A stretch of 64,000 bases of DNA from Parelaphostrongylus tenuis (taxonomy: Eukaryota; Nematoda; Chromadorea; Rhabditida; Metastrongylidae): contig JAHQIW010007160.1 in the NCBI GenBank assembly GCA_019055375.1, positions 124,001 to 188,000 of the forward strand. Reading direction: 5' to 3'. Under the pieces are notes generated by a model that saw only the letters and a program-made list of their open reading frames with translations, was not told the DNA's origin and made no database searches. Shown here in pieces: positions 21,176 through 31,500 of this stretch; position 1 is the stretch's first letter, and every line of letters starts with the position of its first letter. The translations under genes and the position numbers were made by a program.

Positions 21176-24051
21176 TGCACATACTATTCATATGTATATG
21201 TACCCATATATAGATACATATGTATGCATGTATGTATATGTATGTAAAAGGAGTGTATCGTTCCATAGTGGATTCTTTTGCAGTAGAGAGCTTCATTGTC
21301 TATGTTAATGTTAGGATTACCTCGTTGTGCTCTTGATGAATACATTTACTCAATACATTAGCATGCATGCGAACTAATTCATGAGTGTGGGGATGTATGT
21401 GATGTATAAATTAATCTACTCAGTCGGCACAGCGCAATGTCTAGCCATCTTCGTCGCAGACAAAGCTTTTACTTGTTTGCGTATAGCTAATCACTCAGCA
21501 CCCGCTATAGTCAAGCTTGAGATTCTACAGCAAGGACATTTGTCGATATTCTTTTCTTATACACTTTTATCGCTGCTTATATGTCGCTATGGGCGCATGC
21601 AGAGCAGTGACTAGAGGTGCCCTACGACGCACAAGTGGTCCTTGGTTGGATTCCGCGCTCAACGCTCACCAATCCTAACCCCCTGTGTCAGGGAATTGTT
21701 GCCAGCTTCATCTGGTAGGATAACAGCACTGACTTCATAATTGGTACTACTACAGGTCATTATGTAAACCAGATATGCCTTCAATCACCTGTAACGATGT
21801 TTGATGAAGTCGAACGCATGACGTATCCATCTATTCATCCTTGAGTATTTGAATAACGGTGGATGCTTCAGCCATTATCGCTGTGAATTTCCTTTTGATG
21901 GAACATACACTTATTAACGAATAATAACATAAGTTTTGTATTCCAATATGTGAGGTATCTGCAGTTCTCTTTTTCTGTGTTCTCGTTTGTAATAAAACAA
22001 AAGTACATGTCCCAATAATCGTAACAAGTATCGTAGTGTAACATTTATGGACTAATATACGGAGGATGATTTGGTCATATCTCGTCTCAATTCATTTGTG
22101 GTAGTCCAATAATCGATACTGTGTGAAGGGAAGTGCAAAAGAGGTAGAGCAAACCGTCCACAGTTGCCAGCTAGAGATGCAGAGACCGTGGGTCCACGGC
22201 ACCGAAAGAGTTAAGGTCTCTTATTAACAGGCTTGTCCCAGTCGGGAAAGGTATCGTGGTTTGCCTCGTCAGTGATATTTTGCGAGTTTTTTGTACCAGC
22301 TATGCTTCCCACTTTTTTGTCACTTCGTCAGTGTAACGTTTCCACTCTGTGTTACAGCTAGGCCCTTAAAGTAGCAGCATAAAGGAAATGAGAGTATCAC
22401 ATGTTATTGCTTAACGCTAAGTAAGGAGGCGGTTCTTTTCAAAAATATCTTTTTGAAGCCTGAAACTTGGAGAACGAGATCTGGAAACGAGGAAGGGTGC
22501 GCGTAATTCCTAGAGATTAATTTTAATTCTTTGACTTCCGTGGACTTAATCCCAACCACGACACACAAAATTACGTTTATAATGTAAGCTCCAGGTTGTT
22601 CTTAATAGTGTTATCGAAGCTTCCACGTCGTTACGCCACGCGGCGGCTCGGTGGCGAGCGGTTCGCCGTGACCAGTGCCTCTTGCTGCCCCTCTCGGAAA
22701 GAAGATTGCCCGTTCGACTCCCTACCACGACGCCTCACTGTTGTTTTCTCGACGTTACCTTTTTCTTTTCAGTGCAATATGCTCAAATTACAGGCACACT
22801 GTTTCTCACATAGTAACATTGCAACACCAGCGATCAATGTATATAATTTGTTTCCCACCATTTATTCCAGAAGTACAAGGAACTATGCTAAAGGACATAT
22901 TGAATTGGAAATAAATAAGTATATCACATAAATTTGAGTTCTTGTTCTGGACCAAATTACATTACAAACTGCGACATTGTCAATTAGAGCGACAAAAAGT
23001 TGATTATGCGCTATCAGTTCATGGATCTACGTTTTGTATCATAAAGTAATTGGACAGCTGAGCGTCTTTGCTGTGAAAATTCCGTTATACAAAGACCTTC
23101 GTTCCTGATTGATATCAGCAAGATAAGACTAAGAAAAAAACTAAAAGCATCGTGGTAGGGAACTGAATCAGCAACCTTCTTGCCGTTGGACGGCAACATG
23201 AGGCACTGATGAGTGCGGACTGCCCGCCTGTCGCGTGCGCGATGTGGATGCTCCGGCTTACATTCTAAACAGAATGATGTGTGTCGTAATTTGGGTTTGG
23301 TCTTCGGGATTCTAAGCGTAATCATTAGGGTCGTCCCATCATTACCTTTTCATTGTTGTTTTATTCAATATTTTTAATTTGAAGTAGGGTTATAACCAAA
23401 AGACTGTGGTATTTTGAAGATTATTTTAATAATATTAGCCACGGGTGTATAAGGAAATTATGGAGCAGCTCAAAAATATAACGTTTACTATGGCATGTAT
23501 AAAAATATGAGACTACGAAAAACTGGTTGAATATAATAGTTGAGACAGATAATAGGACTACTACGTTAGTCAATTGACAGTGATGTCGTATGATATATTG
23601 AAGTGGAGTAATATGCGTTCCTAGAATGATGTGAAATATTGAAAGATGTATTTCCAGCTAAGAAGGTTCACACAAAGCTCATAATTTTGAGCGTAGCAAT
23701 GGGAACGAAAGCATTGCCTAATCAAGACTCTTTTGCAGGTAAAGCAGCAAGACCCGCCAAGAGCAAATGTGTCGTTGTTTTGCGCAATCGCGAGAAGTTG
23801 TTGAGATCAGTGAAAGCTATTGCTAAAAGCCAGCGCTTGGGTCGTTTTCACATGGTATGTATAACTCCCTCGTGTTTCTCCAATTTTCATTTCTTGAGAC
23901 TAGTTTCCTGAGCTCACAGTTTCATCAGTATGTGAGGACATGAATGGTAGAAATAATTTTCTATTTACAGCTTGCTCAGAGACGTGCTTCGGCCATTTTC
24001 CGTTCACAGCTACCTAAATCGAAGAAACATGTTAAGAAAATTGACAGTTAA
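16683..24051 (+). CDS. rpl-28: 60S ribosomal protein eL28 (three exons)
   Basis: Structural protein of the large ribosomal subunit. Exons are 16,683-16,890, 23,739-23,854 and 23,971-24,051, with phases 1 and 0 joining cleanly to 134 codons; the human protein has 137. Exon 1 carries the family N-terminus ([13 protein letters not shown], then [15 protein letters not shown] and GPGVTVTLK). Exon 3 carries the conserved end ([13 protein letters not shown]). Exon 2 is the most diverged part. Donors are CCAC/GTATGT and CATG/GTATGT; acceptors are TTTTGCAG and TATTTACAG. A poly(A) signal follows 28 bases after the stop. Intron 1 is 6,848 bases long, large for such a gene, and holds SINEs, four hammerhead copies and other repeats; intron 2 is 116 bases. 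Confidence 0.9.
16972..17017 (-). ncRNA. degenerate hammerhead ribozyme (HHR1)
   Basis: Minus-strand reading: stem I strand GCGCTA, core CTGATGA, a decayed stem II, GAGA in place of GAAA, loop ACGT, then TTTC and TAGCAC closing stem I (five of six pairs). The GAGA change and the broken stem II suggest it is inactive. Its sequence family matches HHR3. Confidence 0.55.
17621..17720 (-). repeat. dispersed repeat with conserved ORF-like reading
   Basis: Minus-strand translation gives [20 protein letters not shown] followed by [10 protein letters not shown] clearly related reading ([20 protein letters not shown], then NQKFPLGFE) is on the plus strand at about 43,690-43,795. These are two remnants of one repeated coding sequence of unknown identity. 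Confidence 0.5.
17721..17782. repeat. TA/CATA microsatellite
   Basis: About 60 bases of ATAT/GTAT/CATA, directly adjoining the SINE tail at 17,783. A second short TA run (18,072-18,096) flanks the other end of the SINE. Confidence 0.85.
17783..18075 (-). repeat. tRNA-derived SINE, family A (well preserved)
   Basis: On the minus strand it has the head with GTGGTTAGAGGTGCTCTGCG, the B box GGTTCGATCTCGCGCTC, the body and a complete tail. It sits between the two halves (HHR1 and HHR2) of a hammerhead-bearing repeat and appears inserted into it. Confidence 0.85.
18240..18280 (+). ncRNA. type I hammerhead ribozyme (HHR2)
   Basis: Core CTGATGA at 18,245-18,251. Stem II is GGCT-GAAG-AGCC (four Watson-Crick pairs, 18,252-18,263), followed by GAAA at 18,264-18,267. 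Stem III is two pairs around loop ATGT. The predicted cleavage follows ATC at 18,275. Stem I pairs TGCTA (18,240-18,244) with TAGTG (18,276-18,280), two of the five pairs being G-U. Compared with HHR4, stem II changes in a compensatory way (U-G to U-A). Confidence 0.75.
20772..20814 (-). ncRNA. type I hammerhead ribozyme with canonical GUC site (HHR3)
   Basis: Minus-strand reading: GCGCTA (20,814-20,809), CTGATGA (20,808-20,802), stem II region GGATGAAAGATC (partly mispaired), GAAA (20,789-20,786), C-ACGT-G stem-loop III, GTC with predicted cleavage after 20,778, then TAGCAC (20,777-20,772), which pairs with GCGCTA at five of six positions. Confidence 0.75.
20967..21009 (+). ncRNA. type I hammerhead ribozyme (HHR4)
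   Basis: CTGATGA at 20,973-20,979. Stem II is GGCT-GAAA-GGCC with a GNRA loop (20,980-20,991). GAAA is at 20,992-20,995. Two-pair stem III closes on loop GCGT, and the predicted cleavage follows ATC at 21,003. Stem I, CTGCTA against TCGCAC, has one internal mismatch. Confidence 0.75.
21115..21250. repeat. long TA microsatellite with CATA/GTAT flank
   Basis: About 55 bases of uninterrupted TA followed by mixed TATG/TACA units. Polymorphic length is expected. It adjoins the hammerhead palindrome. Confidence 0.9.
21590..21835 (+). repeat. tRNA-derived SINE, family A (diverged)
   Basis: Head GCAGAGCAGTGACTAGAGG, a B-box-like GGTTGGATTCCGCGCTCA, then the body and tail of the family. It lies in rpl-28 intron 1. 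Confidence 0.6.
22670..23225. repeat. inverted pair of a tRNA-like repeat
   Basis: Bases 22,670-22,740 and the reverse complement of about 23,150-23,222 share CAGTGCCTC, AAGAAG.TTGC and CTCCCTACCACGA-type blocks. Both copies contain a B-box-like element before CCCTACCACG. The 400 bases between them show nothing further. Confidence 0.5.
23739..24051 (+). CDS. rpl-28: rpl-28 exons 2 and 3
   Basis: Exon 2 (23,739-23,854) enters with two bases and exits in phase 0. It is rich in Lys, Arg and Ser, with RPAKSK and VKAIAKSQR. Exon 3 (23,971-24,051) encodes [13 protein letters not shown] and a basic tail, then TAA at 24,049-24,051. Confidence 0.9.
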
Positions 24052-24079
24052 ACATTACTTTGATGCATCTTTTATTTTG

Positions 24080-24085
24080 AATAAA
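24080..24085 (+). terminator. poly(A) signal AATAAA of rpl-28
   Basis: Canonical AATAAA 28 bases after the rpl-28 stop codon, followed by a T-rich stretch. The short 3' UTR is normal for a nematode ribosomal protein gene. Confidence 0.75.
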
Positions 24086-24584
24086 TATATCACTGTTATT
24101 ACTCAGGTTTGTTCCAAGTTTGTGGTGAAATTTCATGTTCATATGAGTTCTTTTCGATATTCAGTAGTTCAGGGCTATCTTAGGATTTATTCACCTTTGT
24201 AAACAATATTCTAGAATGTTCTTGTTATCTCTAATTATGAAATCTTCTATTTAAATAATATGCATGCAACATAATCGACAAGCATTTGCCAGGCAGGTGC
24301 TGAGAAGGCGAGTCCCCTTAGGCCTTCAAAAAACAACTTTATTGCGATAACCTCGTCAGGAGTATTTCACGTTCTTATCCTTGGATGAAGTTTGTCAAAC
24401 TTATGACAATGTGCGTGCTGAGGTTTTTCTTCGATATAGATGGTGTATTTTGCACCTCCAATGAAATATAAATACAAGGTTACTTATGTTTTTATTGCTT
24501 TGTTTGCAGTGTAATAATTTTTTTAAATATACCCACGAGAATTGAGTCGTAAGCAGAAATTTCTATCTTAGCTGGGGCTTGAAC

Positions 24585-24975
24585 CGCTGGCCTCGGCGGT
24601 GTAGTGATAGCATACGCCCCGGTGTGGGTGAAGCGCGAGTTAAATTCCCGTCTGAAGTCGAGTTTTGTTACCACTGATTTTTCTTAGGTATATTCGAAAA
24701 CATCATAACACTGCAAAAAAGCAGTAAAACATAAGCAGTCTTGGTTTTTTACTTACAGTGGCTGTCAGCTTAACTGTGTTTATAGAGCGATATTGCTTAC
24801 CCGACCCAACTTGTCAAATATTGATGGCTGATAGCTATAACAGAGAGATATTAAAGAATGAGTGGTGGGTTAGCGATGTCCTTGGTGGTGCAGTGGTAGC
24901 ACGCAGCCCCGGTATGAGTGAAATGCTAGTTCAATTTCCGCTCGAGGTCAAGTTCCTGCTTACCACTCAATACCC
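24585..24975 (+). repeat. two dispersed relatives of the 361-bp array unit
   Basis: Copy 1 (24,590-24,745) has GGCGGTGTAGTGATAGCA, a degenerate B box, and the end CATCATAACACTGCAAAAAAGC (key bases). Copy 2 (24,860-24,975) has GGTGGTGCAGTGGTAGCACG and AGTTCAATTTCCG. They show that the array unit also exists as single dispersed insertions. Confidence 0.65.
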
Positions 24976-24979
24976 TAAT

Positions 24980-25916
24980 TAAAGATGTTGTTTATGTCTT
25001 ATCTCAATAATTCTTTTCAAGGTGTTGTGACACACAATAAGCTTTTGGTTTCCTTACAAAATCTTTTTGGATTTTTGTTACGGTGTTGTGGTGCCCTTCA
25101 GGTACTATTGTGACTATGATGGCTTGTTGACCTTATGCTGACTATCCTCTCCACCCTTTGGAGGGCGATTTTTATTCTGAAGAATTTGTGATAGGCCGAA
25201 AATGTGCGATTAGTAGTTTGCTCACTATTACAATTAATACAATATCTTATCGACCACACATTAACAATTTGACTAACCCATGTGTATGCTCACCGGTGGC
25301 ACAAGATGACACCCTATGAAGCTGCGCTTTTAATGAAGTTGTTGTTGTGTTTACTTTATATTTACCCAGGCTCGCTGCTTATTTACCGCATCAAAAGTCT
25401 TGTGTAGTAGCCAACTTTCTGGATCCACACTGCAATAGAACATTAGAAGAGTAATACGTGTTTCTTAAGGCCGTTGTAGTTAGTGAGAAAATTGCTTCGT
25501 TTAAAGACTGCGAGTTTCAAATCGTTCTATTAAACCTACACTGCAGCTTTCTTGGTCACAGTGATAATAACCGTTAGGATTTGTACGCTTTAGTCAATAG
25601 GGAGGACTATTATGTGTTCAAGTAGCATAACCTGGAATAATCTTCCAGGTGTAGTGTGTTTTTCAAAGCTATTTTAAAAAGTGGTATGGTTTTTCATGAT
25701 TTCTCCCTAGTTCTCACTACCAATATTGACTGTACAATGTGCGATTGCCGTGAGCAACAGCTAGACTGTTTCTGTACTCCATGTTTCGGTGATTATTCCG
25801 CAGCTTAAAATTTCATTGGTTTCGATCTCGCTGCTTTCATCCAACATGCATCTACCAAGCTTTTTCGCCATTCCCATGTCTTTCAAATGACAGAATATTT
25901 TTAGTCATAATCTAAA
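24980..25916. other. no feature recognised
   Basis: About 930 bases between repeats with no exon-like segment, hairpin or low-complexity tract that I could support. Confidence 0.4.
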
Positions 25917-26212
25917 GAGCGCATGTGGCGCAGTTGTGCGTCGCTAACGAGGTCAATGGTTCGACCTCGCGCTCATGGGTCACCAAGTCATTCATCTTTC
26001 TGGTGTCGGTAACTTGGTACCAGAGTGGTCTCAGACTTGTTTGGGAGGATAAGCAGCACTGACTCGATTCAGCGGGAGGCCACCGTGAGTCATTGTAAAG
26101 GCCAGATGTGCATTCAGTCACCTCAAACAAAGTTAGAAATTGAAGACGAATGCATGGCGCATCCCTCAGGGATTGATCAACGCCGAGAGCTTGATCCCTT
26201 TATCCTTTATAA
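25917..26212 (+). repeat. tRNA-derived SINE, family A
   Basis: Head GAGCGCATGTGGCGCAGT is present, but the segment after the A box is shortened. B box GGTTCGACCTCGCGCTC, body TTGTTTGGGAGGATAAGCAG, and tail ending GATCAACGCCGAGAGC are intact. The following roughly 970 bases (to 27,183) hold nothing recognisable. Confidence 0.85.
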
Positions 26213-27183
26213 TATCTTAGTTCTTCCTTAGCTTCTGAAATTGCTTGATGAAGATCAAGCTCAATTATCGGCTTCATGTTACTATAATCAATTGTTGTCA
26301 GGCGTTTACTACTTTTTTTTCCGGTCATGAACCTCTTACCTCCAGTTCTGAAGCTTAGAGACCATCCTTTGGTTTTTCAAATTGGAGTTTGAACTAGTGA
26401 GGTAAAACTGTAGGACTTGCATGTCTCCTTGGCATCATTAAGCGTACCCAAATTCAGTTCAAGCTAAGCTACTGTATGGTAAACGGCGGCAGAAATGAGC
26501 TTCAAGATGGTACACAGCAGTGGTCTTAGCAATGAGTATATGTAGTCAAATGTATTTGAGTTTCCATGGTGGCAGAATTTGCCATTATTCTCACATTAGC
26601 CTAGTATCACCGAGTAGCTTTGATTCCACTAGTCATGTAGTTAGTTGAGCGGGCACTAGTATACTACACTTGTCAATTTCAAGGTAACATTAATAAGGTA
26701 GACTTGCTCTTACGTTTTTTTTTTAATCAAATATTTCTTGTGAGAAAACCATGAAGGAAAGCTCACAATGTTCTATTGTGGATATGAAAATGTGTTCAAC
26801 AGAACTTCGCCACCAAATTCTACTGCCATAGGTTACAAGTGCGCAAGTACGACGTTGTTTTTCCATAGTGAATCAATCGACTAGTTATGAAACAACCACT
26901 GAGCCAATCGTTTTGATATACTGTACTGGAACACTTCATGAACGACTATTCCGTATCCAACCATCTTCTCTGCCATGTGAAAAAAAAAAACTGACTGGGA
27001 TGCAGCTATGTGATTTAGCTTGAATCGTGCACAAACTGTTAGTTTTGAGGCTTTCGGAGTTTAGCAATCCTGAGTATCGTTCGTTTTGTAAATATCGAAG
27101 CAGCATTCACATTTTTTCATGCTATTGGGCACATATTTTTTATATACAAACAACAGTTTCTGTTCAACATTCTATCTGTAACC

Positions 27184-27480
27184 AGAGCGCATGTGGCGCA
27201 GTGGTTAGGGGTGCCCTGCGTCGCACACGAGTTCAAATGTCGATCACGCGCTCGTGGCTCACCAGGCCGTCCATCCCTCCGGAGTCGCTAAATTGCCACC
27301 GGACAGTTCCCAAACTTGTCTGGGAGGATAAGCAGCACTGACTCGGTACAGCGGGAGGCCATCGCGAGTCATTGTAAGGGCCAGGTGTGTATTCAATCAC
27401 CTCAAACGAAGTTATAAGTTGAAGACGAATGCGTGGCGCATCCCTTAGGGATTGATCAACGCCGAGCGATTTATCCTTTA
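27184..27480 (+). repeat. tRNA-derived SINE, family A
   Basis: Near full length: GAGCGCATGTGGCGCAGTGG, B-box region, CTTGTCTGGGAGGATAAGCA, tail GATTGATCAACGCCGAGC, and a terminal T run. A (TTA)n tract lies at 27,736-27,770. Confidence 0.85.
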
Positions 27481-28009
27481 TTTTTTTTTTGTCTACAACC
27501 GTGGATCGGCTCACGTGGAGCAAACGATTGGAGAACGCGCAAGATACTCCGTGACTGTGCACGATATATGTGGCAAGTAATATTGTGCTTTAGGTTGTAT
27601 TTAGTGTGATAATTGATCTAAATTATATCCTACATGAATATATATGCTTCACAGTCGTATTATACGGTTTTTATCAGTTCTGGTTTTTGCTCTGGCGATG
27701 AGCTTTAGAGCCGTCATTTATAGAAAACCATGACTATTATTATTATTAATTATTATTATTATCATTAATGAGAGGTTTTAATAGCCACGTTGTTTTGAAT
27801 CAAGCGTCATATCAAGTGTAGCCTGGGTGGTCGTTGGTTAAGGAGTGGCGGGCATGCCGCGCCCAATGTGTCGATTTCAGCTCAGCCAGAGGAGGAGGCG
27901 TATATCGAGTTTCGCTTGTGCACTGCCGACGTTAGAATCGGTTTTGTGGACGTCGTCGCTATCTCATCGAATTAGTATCGTTCAATGACTTCTGTCATAT
28001 CATAGGATT

Positions 28010-28575
28010 ATGTTCTTAATGCTATTCCTTACTGTTCAAGTGGAATCATGTAGACTTGAAACGAATCTATCACTTGCTGTATGCAAAGATTTGATATCAT
28101 ATCATTATGCTGACGATGCCGTTCACTTTTCACATACACTTCGTCTGGAGAATTGTTCAACGTCATCAGACGCTGTGACGTCGTCAAGTGCTGTCGAAGC
28201 GATTGATATTCAATGCACAGACACGATATCAGCGTTTGCATTTGAAAATTTTATTCACCTCAGCAATATTACATTGTCAAGATGTGAACTAACGCAAATA
28301 CGATGGCAGAGCCTTTATGTGAAAGGCATAATTCCAACGGTAGATCTAAGTGCGTGCCCATTAGACTGTAGTTGTATGAATCGATGGCTCACCTCTAGAC
28401 AGCCTCAAGCAGCTTATTCCGTCCATCCCGTTCTACCCGATACTTTCCATTGCTCATTTTCACATTGCAATTCGGGTGGTCTAACTACATTATCGTACAT
28501 CGAATGTGTTCCCGGTGATTCGGTCACAATAGATGTCAATATTTCTGCTCCGACGTCCGACATTTTTCCAAACAG
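28010..28575 (+). CDS. RTK exon 1: signal peptide and LRR with C-cap
   Basis: ATG at 28,010 opens a hydrophobic leader ([14 protein letters not shown]) and runs 188 codons to donor CAG/GTAAGT. The segment [17 protein letters not shown] is the start of an LRR C-terminal cap; the partner cysteines lie in FHCSFSHC and YIECVPGD. Leu-rich strands before it ([19 protein letters not shown]) fit one or two degenerate LRRs. An upstream start cannot be excluded. Confidence 0.8.
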
Positions 28576-31500
28576 GTAAGTTTTTGCCATATTGAGGGAT
28601 GGAAATGTGGCACGATCATAAGCGAAATTCCACCAACAGTGAAGGTGTTCGTCAAGATAACTAGTGCTCATTTTGCATCACATCAATTAAAGTGCACTTC
28701 TGATGTAGCATGGTTACCGCGCTTCATTAATGGTTACCGTGTTTCATCACTTTTGATTGAGGTCAAGTTGAATCCCACTAACGATCATATAACTCGCATA
28801 CGTCTCCTGTCAGCAGGGCGAGTTCTGCTCCCTCGAGCTACACAGACTATCTCCATTGTTTTTGATAATGAAGTAGCCATGCAAAGCTCGTCAAGCTTAG
28901 TCGTGGCTTACGTTGAGTCTTTACTATTTTTCTAGAATTGTCGAGAAACTCAGTTGGGTGATCACGCTGGACAAATCAACTGTCCTGGTTTACTTTACCC
29001 CTCACCACTCACAAGCATCACGATGGGGCGGCAAACCAGCGCTGTGACATTAATATTTAATATTTTGTACGGGCATATATACTCTCACTTCATTGGTCAT
29101 AATTTAGAAAGTATTTCACGTGGCATATGGCTCAACTAGAGTATAACGTTACTGAACACTTTACTAAAGATCATATCTGGTTGGATATTGATGTTGTCAC
29201 TGAAGAACAACTCGGTATGATAGTTGTCGTTTGTTGGCACTGTGAACTTCCACTTATGACTACGATTGAGGTTTGTATTGTCTTTTTTTTTTGATTTCCT
29301 TTTGCTAATATCGCGTTTGTCACAAAAGTCTTCTTCTTCAATGAGTTCTTTTTTCTCAACATTACTAACTTTTATCATTTCCAGTGCGAAAGTTATTGTT
29401 GAATAACTTTATATACTTGCGAAGTGAGAAAAAAAAGAGACGAAAGCGTGACGGAATTCCAGTGTCACTTGAAAACATCGCGTTGTCATGACAATGATTC
29501 GGTTGCTTCCTCAACAGCAATCGCTTTGGTATTGTATGTGGAACGTAACGAACTAGATGTACCATACTTCCCTAGTGATCTTAGCCCTTCAAAAAATATT
29601 ATATACGTGAGTATCAAATGAAAAACTTGTCTTACGTACTGCCAATTTACACATAAATTGTTAGGTCTTCTCATGAGTTTTTGCACTAGAGCAATGAATA
29701 CCAAATTCATTAACCAAAAGTAATTAAAATTGCTAATCAATACTTCAAAGCACACTCCTTTTTCCACTCCAAAAATTCATTTTTCGTCGACGGTGATGAT
29801 CTCGGCCAGAAATGAGCCGCGAATATGATGACAGAGCAGTTTTTGAGCGATGTACTTGCGTTTGCGCATCTGTGCGTGAGTGAGCTCGTGTGGAATACAT
29901 TTCATTTCTTGCCTATTGTTCTAAACATTTTATTGATTGTCGCTTGTTAACAGTTAAAGTCGTGGTTCAAGTCTTCGATAGTCAAAGTCGGATTCTCTTC
30001 AATTGCTTCGATCACGGCCTCCCAACCAACTTCTCGTGAACGTCCGTAGCGCAGCCGACCCTACAAGTTGGTGTTGCCGGCGCGAAACTCAACGAAGAAC
30101 CGAAGAAATTGTTCACCTAGACATCAATCCTTAAGCCTCTGCACGGTTGGTGCTTTCGAAGGCGGTCTGTTCATCGCATCGCAATTTGTTCTCGTAAAGC
30201 AACAATTCTTGCGCTTATGGCTCACCAAGCCATTCATCGCTCCGGAGTCGGTAAATTGCTATCAAACTAGTTTCAGACTTGTCTGGGAGAAGAAGCAACA
30301 CTGACTCGAAACAGCCGAAGGCCAACGCAAATCACTGTGCAGGCCATATATTTATTCGATCACTTCAAACGAACTTTAAAAAATAAGGAAAATTTAAGAC
30401 ATGTATGACGCATCCCTCAGGGATTGATCAACGCCTACAGCTTTATTCTTTATCATTTAGAGCAGCAAATTGCAATAATGCTTCGTTCAGCGGCCATGAT
30501 GCGGCAAGTATGGAAAAAATTCGGGACCATAAGAAAGCTCAGAAATTTCTGCACAATGCTGTATTGATGTTGCCTGAGTGGTGAAAGAAATGTATTTAGG
30601 CTGATAGCGCATACTTTGAATGATGTTGTTGAGCGATTTTAATTACTTTCGTTAATAGAATTGGTGTTTATTACTCTAGTGCCAAAACTTATGAGAAGAT
30701 CTACTAAGATATGACTTGTATTTTTGACAAATTTCGCAGAATAAAAATTCAGATGACGATCAAGTCATGCTTACTCGTACGCAGCGCGAATGTCTCGAAG
30801 TAATGTTGGCGATGAACACGCCGGAGAAATCGTTAAGAAGTGCTTTCAGAGTTTTTTCCCAGCGTTTTTGTTGATAAAGAAAAAAATACGGGTCTTTTGC
30901 TATTGAATACGATAAAGTGATTACTTTGCTGAAAATAAATGCAAAGATGAATGTAATATACGAGAATTTGAAGAAGGTCAACTCACTGTAAGCCTATAAA
31001 TTGTATCCAGCAATTAACGAAGATACGAGTTTCGTGGAACACTGAGAAATAAATGCCATACTAATTGGAAACCCACGTTGCGTCACCGGTGTTGCATAAA
31101 TTGAACGGGCTAGATTTTTAAACTACATCATTTCGCATTGCTCTCCAGAATTTACAACGACCGATTCCGACTTCTTCAGACAACTCATTAACATCCACTT
31201 CTATAATTCCCTTATAAACCAAGTCGAAACGAAAACTATCATCAGCGAATTCAAGTCTCTAGAATTTCGCATTTTTACGCATGCTGAATGATTGAATTTG
31301 TAACTTAGAGATAAAAATTTGAAGGTTTTGAAGGTTTTCATTCCGATAAAGAAATTTGTTCTGTGCTGAGATATAACTTTCCAATGAATCTAGGTGGCGA
31401 TCGTGTAAAAGTATCTGAATAGCTTAACAGTACTTTTTCTTTTTCCGTAGAATTAATGTCTTAGCACCGTGAAGCGCCTCCTGCGTTATACAAGAAATCT

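Noticed and set aside
22230..22290. CTGACGA on the minus strand near 22,268 as another hammerhead
   Set aside because: The following sequence has GATA instead of GAAA and no convincing stem I.
23639..23738. Upstream extension of rpl-28 exon 2 as a separate start
   Set aside because: Open by chance; the TTTTGCAG acceptor at 23,738 and the match of exon 1 at 16,683 to the eL28 N-terminus explain the gene.
25917..27260. tRNA genes at 25.9 and 27.2 kb
   Set aside because: A and B boxes are present, but there is no anticodon arm and the heads continue into a 290-bp body shared by many copies: SINEs, not tRNA genes.
28639..28935. Continuous ORF through 28,912-28,935 as exon end
   Set aside because: The final residues run into a stop. 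Splicing at 28,911 to 28,954 keeps an open phase into the next exon.
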